Below the pieces are notes generated by a model that did no database searches, was not told the DNA's origin, and saw only the letters and a program-made list of their open reading frames with translations. Position numbers and translations under genes: made by a program. This document shows, piece after piece, positions 58,905 to 63,630 of a stretch of DNA of 63,630 nt (within the stretch, counting starts at the first letter, position 1; each line of letters opens with the position of its first letter). This DNA comes from Sphingobacteriaceae bacterium (GTDB lineage: Bacteria > Bacteroidota > Bacteroidia > B-17B0 > Aurantibacillaceae), in assembly GCA_023251725.1 (NCBI GenBank), contig JAHEYG010000007.1:1-63630 (forward strand), in the 5' to 3' direction.

Positions 58905-61391
58905 ATGGAAAATAAATTCTCCCAAATAAATAAAAAAATAATTTTACTTGGTTTATTCTTTTTTTGTTTTTCCATTTACCATTCTCAAAATTATGTTCAA
59001 ACCGTAAAAGGTAAGGTAAACGATAAAGCTACAAGCATTGGTTTGCCGGGAGTAATTGTAAAATTAAAAGGCGACACTTCCAAGCAAATTGTAACTACCA
59101 CAGATGAGAAAGGTTTTTATAAATTAATTAATGTTCCTGTTGGTCGCAAAAGTTTTATTTTTTCATTAATCTCCTACCAAACAGTTCCCGCAACCGATAT
59201 TATTGTTAGCAGCGGAAAAATAACTTCGCTCGATATTGAAATGGAAGAATCGCTTATTACTATGGAAGAAGTAGTAGTTACCGCCGAAGATTCGAAAGAT
59301 ATTGTTACCGATATGCAATCGGTAAACATGAAAAGTTTTAATATAGAAGAAACCGAACGCTACCCCGGCTCGCGACAAGACCCCGCGCGTATGGCGCAAA
59401 ATTTTGCAGGCGTACAAGGCACTAACGATAGCAGAAACGATATTGTGGTAAGAGGAAATTCTCCTGCAGGATTATTATGGCGAATGGAAGAAGTAGATAT
59501 TCCTAACCCAAGTCATTTTGCCATTACCGGTTCGGCGGGCGGACCAGCCTCCATCATCAACAATAAATATTTAGCGAACTCCGAATTTTATACCGGCGCT
59601 TTTCCTGCCAATTACGGAAACGCATTAGGTGGAGTTTTCGATTTAAAAATGCGAAACGGTAATAATGAAAAACATGAACGAACTGTTCAATTAGGAATTT
59701 TAGGAACAGAATTAGCGTTGGAAGGTCCGCTCAGTAAAAAAAGTGGCGCCAGTTATTTACTTACTTACCGTTACTCAACACTGGCACTTTTTTCGGCGGT
59801 AGGAATTAAAATAAATTTTGGTACCAGTGCTATTCCGCAATATCAAGACGGTGCCTTTCGTTTTAATTTTCCCACCAAAAGATTCGGCGTTTTTAGTCTC
59901 AGCGGCATAGGCGGTTTAAGTAATATTGCCATTGTGCTGAGCAATCAAAATACAAGACCAAAAGAATTGTATGGTGATTTAACGCGCGACCAGTATTTTG
60001 GTACCGATATGGGAGTAGCTATGTTCAATCATGTATGTTCTTTAAACAGCCGCACATTAATGAAAACAACTTTGGGTTATAGCAGTCAGTACATCGCCTC
60101 CAATCATTATTTAATTTTGCGCGACAAAAATTATATTGCTAATCCTATTCTTCCGCATGTATTAAATTACACTCAATACGAAAGCAAAGCTACCGCTTCG
60201 TGGTTCATTAAAAATAAAATTAATTCGAAAAATAGTTTTAAGGTGGGATTTTTTGCCAATGAATTTCACGTGAATTATTTCGACCAGGTAAAAGTTAATT
60301 CGCTTTACGATACTATACCCAATGCCATTAATCAAAAACCCTGGAAGAACCGCTTAAATACTACAGCCGATTTTATTTTATTTCAGCCTTACATTAATTT
60401 TGTACATAAGTTTAATGATAAATGGAGCACCAACTTCGGTGTATTTTTTCAGTACCTCACGCTTAACAACAGATACACCATTGAGCCGCGCGCGAGTTTG
60501 CGCTATCAGTTTAAAAATAATCAAACACTTAGTTTAGCTTATGGTATGCACAGTCAGATGCAGCCCATCTACGCTTATTTTGCTGCAACCGACAGTGTGG
60601 TGAATAACGGAGTAGTAACTTACAATCAAAATCGCGATGCAGTAAATAAAAATATGGATTTTACAAAATCGCAGCATGTTGTTTTAGGATACGATTTGCA
60701 GGTGAATCGTAATTTCAGAATTAAAGCAGAAACATATTACCAATATTTGTGGAACATTCCGGTGTATGCTATTCCTTCAGGAATTTCTTTAATTAACCGC
60801 GGTGCTACTTTTACAAGATTTTTTCCGGTTTACAATATGCAAAATACCGGTACCGGATATAACTACGGTCTGGAGCTTACCCTCGAAAAATTATTTAGCA
60901 AACATTATTTTTTTATGTATAGCGCCAGTTTGTACGACAGTAAATATACCGGCAGCAATGGCGTAACTTACAATACAGACTTTAATGGTAATTATATGAT
61001 GAATTTATTAGCGGGATTGGAATATGTTATTGGGAAGAAAAAGAAAAACAGTATTAACCTCAGCACTAAATTTACTTATGGCGGCGGTAAGCGTTATTCG
61101 CCGGCAAATATTGCCGCCAGCAATGCTATTATGGATGTGGTGCCCGACGAAAGTAAAATAAATTCGTTGCAATTTGCGGCGTACAACCGTTTGGATTTAA
61201 GAATTGCTTATAAAATAAATGCTAAACATTCGGCTTACGAAATTGCTTTTGATTTAATTAATTTATTGGGAACAAAAAATATTTTAGCTTTAAGCTATTC
61301 GCCCGACCCTGCCAACATTAATGCCAATCCATTGGTAAATAATTATCAATTGGGGTTTTTACCGCTGTTTTATGTGAAGGTTGATTTTTAA
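58905..61391 (+). CDS. TonB-dependent receptor with carboxypeptidase-like N-terminal domain
   Basis: An 828-residue outer-membrane receptor. The signal peptide is followed by a carboxypeptidase-D regulatory-like domain (VKGKVNDKATSIGLPGVIVKLKGD ... GFYKLINVPVGRKSFIFSLISYQTV, about residues 33-110). A short linker ends MEEVVVTAEDSK, then comes the plug (YPGSRQDPARMAQNFAGVQG, DIVVRGNSPAGLLWRMEEVDIPNPSHF, NALGGVFDLKMRNG). The barrel ends FLPLFYVKVDF. In Bacteroidota this class (often paired with SusD) imports glycans, peptides or metal complexes. No SusD gene is adjacent, so it is probably of the SusD-independent type, with unknown substrate. Confidence 0.92.
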   Translation: MENKFSQINKKIILLGLFFFCFSIYHSQNYVQTVKGKVNDKATSIGLPGVIVKLKGDTSKQIVTTTDEKGFYKLINVPVGRKSFIFSLISYQTVPATDIIVSSGKITSLDIEMEESLITMEEVVVTAEDSKDIVTDMQSVNMKSFNIEETERYPGSRQDPARMAQNFAGVQGTNDSRNDIVVRGNSPAGLLWRMEEVDIPNPSHFAITGSAGGPASIINNKYLANSEFYTGAFPANYGNALGGVFDLKMRNGNNEKHERTVQLGILGTELALEGPLSKKSGASYLLTYRYSTLALFSAVGIKINFGTSAIPQYQDGAFRFNFPTKRFGVFSLSGIGGLSNIAIVLSNQNTRPKELYGDLTRDQYFGTDMGVAMFNHVCSLNSRTLMKTTLGYSSQYIASNHYLILRDKNYIANPILPHVLNYTQYESKATASWFIKNKINSKNSFKVGFFANEFHVNYFDQVKVNSLYDTIPNAINQKPWKNRLNTTADFILFQPYINFVHKFNDKWSTNFGVFFQYLTLNNRYTIEPRASLRYQFKNNQTLSLAYGMHSQMQPIYAYFAATDSVVNNGVVTYNQNRDAVNKNMDFTKSQHVVLGYDLQVNRNFRIKAETYYQYLWNIPVYAIPSGISLINRGATFTRFFPVYNMQNTGTGYNYGLELTLEKLFSKHYFFMYSASLYDSKYTGSNGVTYNTDFNGNYMMNLLAGLEYVIGKKKKNSINLSTKFTYGGGKRYSPANIAASNAIMDVVPDESKINSLQFAAYNRLDLRIAYKINAKHSAYEIAFDLINLLGTKNILALSYSPDPANINANPLVNNYQLGFLPLFYVKVDF

Positions 61392-61452
61392 AATGTTAAT
61401 TATTCTTTTTTTTTCATAGTTTTTATTCCCACAAAAAATTTCTTTTTATTCC

Positions 61453-61460
61453 TATCTTTG
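61453..61460 (+). promoter_or_regulatory. gltX: Putative gltX -7 promoter box TATCTTTG
   Basis: A perfect TAnnTTTG match 16 bases upstream of the gltX ATG. No clear -33 TTG. Confidence 0.45.
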
Positions 61461-61476
61461 CCTGATTTAAAAATTT

Positions 61477-63000
61477 ATGTCTGATAAAAAAGTAAGATTA
61501 CGTTTTGCTCCCAGTCCTACGGGCGGTTTACACATGGGTGGCGTACGCACAGCATTGTTTAATTATTTGTTCGCTAAAAAACACGGCGGCGATTTTATTT
61601 TGCGTATTGAAGATACCGACCAAACGCGCTATGTAAAAGGCGCCGAAGAATATATTATTGCCGCTTTAAAATGGTGCGGCATTGAACCCAATGAAGGTGT
61701 TGGTTTTGGTGACGGCGCGCATAAACCTTACCGCCAGAGCGAGCGCAAAGCATTGGGCATTTATAAAAAATACGCCGATAAATTAATTGCAAGCGGTAAT
61801 GCGTATTATGCTTTTGATACTTCCGAAGAATTAGATGAAATGCGCAAACGATTAGAAGCGGCAAAAGTGGTGGCGCCTCAATACAATTCGGTATCTCGAC
61901 AAAACATGCGCAATTCATTAACTTTAAGTGAAGATGAAGTAAAAAAATTATTAGAATCAGAAACTCCCTATGTAATTCGTTTAAAAGTTCCGCGCAATGA
62001 AGAAATTCGTTTTCACGATATCATTCGCGGATGGGTGGTGGTAAATTCGGCGCAGGTAGATGATAAAGTTTTGTTGAAGAGCGACGGAATGCCAACTTAT
62101 CATTTAGCGCATATTGCAGATGATATTGAAATGCAAATTTCGCACGCGGTGCGCGGAGAAGAATGGCTGCCAAGTGCGCCCGCGCATATTTTAATTTACC
62201 GTTATTTGGGTTTAGAAAAAGAAATGCCGCAAATGGCGCATTTACCATTGATATTAAAACCCGACGGACAAGGAAAATTATCGAAGCGCGATAAATCGGG
62301 CTTGCCAATGTTCCCATTAAATTGGCACGATGAGAGCAGTGGCGAAACTTATATTGGTTATCACGAATCAGGATTTTTTGCTGATGCGTTTATAAATATG
62401 CTGGCTTTATTGGGATGGAATCCCGGCGACAATCGCGAAATAATGGAAAAAGCCGAGCTGATTGAAAATTTTTCATTTGAGCGCGTTAATAAATCAGGTG
62501 CAAAATTTGATCCCGATAAAACAAAATGGTTCAATCAACAATATTTAAGAAAACGTTCGGATGCCGAATTGGCAGAAGCATTTATGCCTGTTTTAGAAAG
62601 TAAAAATATTAAAGCCGATAAAAATTTTGTAACTGAATTTTGTCGCTTAATAAAAGAAAAAGCGCATTTTATAAATGAATTTTACGACTTAGGATTTTAT
62701 TTTTTCATCGCTCCCACTTCTTACGACGAAAAAGTAATTGCCAAAAAATGGAACGAGAATTCTAAAGCCGTTTATACTAAACTCCATCAAAAATTTGAAG
62801 CCATTTCTCAATGGAATGTCGAATCCATTACCAAAACATTTCACGATGCCGAAACCGAATTAGGGAAACTCGACATGCAATTAGTGCGGGTTTTAACCAG
62901 CGGCGTGGCGGGTGGTCCGCAGTTATTTGACATGCTTTCTTTATTGGGGAAAGAGGAGATTACCAAGCGGATTTCGACTGCGTTGGCGCAATTAAAATAG
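61477..63000 (+). CDS. gltX: Glutamyl-tRNA synthetase
   Basis: A 507-residue class I synthetase that attaches glutamate to tRNA-Glu. The N-terminal FAPSPTGGLHMGGVRTALFN carries the HIGH-type element (HMGG). The KMSKS-type loop is GKLSKRDKSG, the acceptor-binding part includes LRIEDTDQTR and YHLAHIADDIEMQISHAVRGEEWLPSAP. The C-terminal helical anticodon-binding domain ends in a GVAGGPQLFDMLSLLGKEE pattern. Length is normal. A single gene with a promoter box; a repeat-rich stretch follows. Confidence 0.97.
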   Translation: MSDKKVRLRFAPSPTGGLHMGGVRTALFNYLFAKKHGGDFILRIEDTDQTRYVKGAEEYIIAALKWCGIEPNEGVGFGDGAHKPYRQSERKALGIYKKYADKLIASGNAYYAFDTSEELDEMRKRLEAAKVVAPQYNSVSRQNMRNSLTLSEDEVKKLLESETPYVIRLKVPRNEEIRFHDIIRGWVVVNSAQVDDKVLLKSDGMPTYHLAHIADDIEMQISHAVRGEEWLPSAPAHILIYRYLGLEKEMPQMAHLPLILKPDGQGKLSKRDKSGLPMFPLNWHDESSGETYIGYHESGFFADAFINMLALLGWNPGDNREIMEKAELIENFSFERVNKSGAKFDPDKTKWFNQQYLRKRSDAELAEAFMPVLESKNIKADKNFVTEFCRLIKEKAHFINEFYDLGFYFFIAPTSYDEKVIAKKWNENSKAVYTKLHQKFEAISQWNVESITKTFHDAETELGKLDMQLVRVLTSGVAGGPQLFDMLSLLGKEEITKRISTALAQLK

Positions 63001-63098
63001 TTTTATTTCAATAAAGAAATTTTTTGCCGCAATAATTACCCAATTGGTCTCAAGCTAAAAATAAAATTTTATTGATATAACATTTTTAGTTAATTGCC

Positions 63099-63236
63099 CC
63101 GTAGGAGCAATACATTATTAGAAAAATTCCCCACCGCAACTTCCGCGTGCCGTAGGTACGCTATAAATTTCGCACCTACGGTGCTTTGTGTTTTTATGTT
63201 GTATTTTTATTATTATGGTTAGGCTCCTACGGAGCC
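63099..63236. repeat. Composite inverted-repeat element downstream of gltX
   Basis: The outer arms CCGTAGGAGC (63099-63108) and GCTCCTACGG (63223-63232) enclose the inner arms CCGTAGGT (63150-63157) and ACCTACGG (63174-63181). The 3' end is itself a hairpin, GGCTCC-TAC-GGAGCC (63222-63236). I recall related 'CCGTAGG...CCTACGG' segments as common in Bacteroidota intergenic DNA. It lies in the gene-poor stretch 63001-63588. Confidence 0.75.
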
Positions 63237-63269
63237 GGATGGCAATTTAGACTGTGTTCAATTCATAAC

Positions 63270-63302
63270 AAAAGCCCTTCCGATTACCAGAGGGGCTTTT
63301 TT
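63270..63302 (+). terminator. Rho-independent terminator
   Basis: AAAAGCCCTT pairs with AGGGGCTTTT (10 bp, one G-U, 13-base loop), then TT. It lies 270 bases after gltX and may end its transcript. Confidence 0.75.
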
Positions 63303-63394
63303 AAATGTCTCCCGCAAGGGCGGCGACAAAATAATTCTTTTTTACCCTTTTATCGGGTCGAAACCGGAGTGCTTCTTGTTTCTTTAACCATGCG

Positions 63395-63454
63395 TTAAAT
63401 TATTCCAAAGAAAGCGACCAGTAGTACAATAAAAAATATAACTTTTTTAGCCAT
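63395..63454 (-). CDS. Possible 19-residue hydrophobic micropeptide
   Basis: On the minus strand ATG at 63454 opens a frame reading MAKKVIFFIVLLVAFFGII and then TAA. The positive start followed by one continuous hydrophobic helix resembles short single-span membrane peptides. There is no conservation evidence, and the frame is short enough to arise by chance in AT-rich DNA. Confidence 0.25.
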   Translation of the reverse strand: MAKKVIFFIVLLVAFFGII

Positions 63455-63532
63455 ATTATTTGTTTATCTTCTTGTACGCAAATGGCTTATTTGGGTTGCT
63501 TTTTCGCCCTATTATTTATTTTTAAACTCTTA

Positions 63533-63562
63533 TTGTGTATTTCCTTAATTTTTTTAATTTTG
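63533..63562 (+). promoter_or_regulatory. Bacteroidota-type promoter TTG-N19-TAATTTTG
   Basis: TTG at 63533-63535 and TAATTTTG at 63555-63562 are separated by 19 bases and lie 26 bases before the ATG of the truncated gene at the right edge. Confidence 0.6.
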
Positions 63563-63588
63563 TTTGTCAAATATCAAGCTATTATCCA

Positions 63589-63630
63589 ATGTTTAAAATC
63601 AAGTATTTACCTCTTCTAATTTTAATGCTT
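63589..63630 (+). CDS. Start of a probable secreted or membrane protein gene (cut by the right edge)
   Basis: Fourteen residues are visible, MFKIKYLPLLILML: a basic start followed by a hydrophobic stretch, consistent with a signal peptide. The ATG lies 26 bases after a good promoter. Nothing more can be said about the product. Confidence 0.5.
   Translation, partial: MFKIKYLPLLILML

Overview
The window is a chromosomal segment of a Bacteroidota bacterium, probably from or near the gliding, T9SS-bearing Flavobacteriales/Cytophaga-like lineages. The evidence is direct: several proteins end in type IX secretion (T9SS) type A C-terminal domains, and there is a GldH-like lipoprotein next to a RicT (PSP1) protein. 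There are also a FecA-type and a carboxypeptidase-like-domain TonB-dependent receptor, a Bacteroidota-length SecA, AT-rich DNA, weak ribosome binding sites, and many copies of the Bacteroidota promoter element TAnnTTTG just upstream of starts. I see no prophage, CRISPR array, rRNA or tRNA. The only mobile-element trace is a 3' remnant of an ISXO2/IS1595-like transposase.

Layout. 1-6.6 kb (mostly minus): a PLP-dependent ACC deaminase/D-cysteine desulfhydrase-like enzyme (cut by the left edge), PepT, a RelE-type toxin-antitoxin pair, ClpX, three tandem paralogous small secreted proteins, and dihydrolipoyl dehydrogenase. 6.6-13 kb: a small conserved-looking protein, an SH3b/beta-barrel protein, apolipoprotein N-acyltransferase and SecA. 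13-17 kb: a beta-propeller sensor kinase with a LytTR regulator, then a candidate small RNA. 17-24 kb: GxxExxY protein, SlyD, an ALDH7-like dehydrogenase, a MurG-like glycosyltransferase, PurE and AhcY. 24.3-28.5 kb: a translationally coupled cassette of phosphopantetheinyl transferase, geranylgeranylglyceryl-phosphate-synthase-like PcrB and a TenI/ThiE-like protein, then a FecA-like receptor. 28.5-36.7 kb: a membrane protein, a double-thioredoxin protein, two paralogous T9SS cargo proteins, an RprXY-like two-component system, an EVE protein and another T9SS protein. 36.9-43 kb: RicT-GldH, a Cys/Met-rich membrane-anchored protein, a J-domain membrane protein and an oligopeptide-binding lipoprotein. 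43-49 kb: a biotin carrier protein, a Tat-signal superoxide dismutase, AspRS and a TPR membrane protein. 49-56 kb: lipoproteins, two gene relics, a T9SS M1 metallopeptidase, HemE and a large MORN/YwqK protein. 56.7-63 kb: a TolC-type protein, a second TonB receptor and GltX. The final 600 bases hold repeats, a terminator and the start of a further secreted-protein gene.

Most genes are housekeeping (protein export and quality control, translation, purine, heme and methyl-cycle metabolism) mixed with envelope and secreted proteins. The clearest unexplained signal is a set of dispersed short repeats. The palindrome CCGATAGCTATCGG occurs three times, each time inside a gene. A 41-bp double-hairpin repeat precedes both secA and aspS. 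GC-rich CCTCCCC/GGGGAGG hairpins lie between genes, and a similar hairpin-rich segment sits in frame inside aspS. Short tandem repeats are inserted in frame in lnt, clpX and a glycosyltransferase gene. Together they suggest repeats that spread through the genome and are tolerated in protein surface loops. Functional names rest on motif recognition from the translated sequence alone; no database search was possible.
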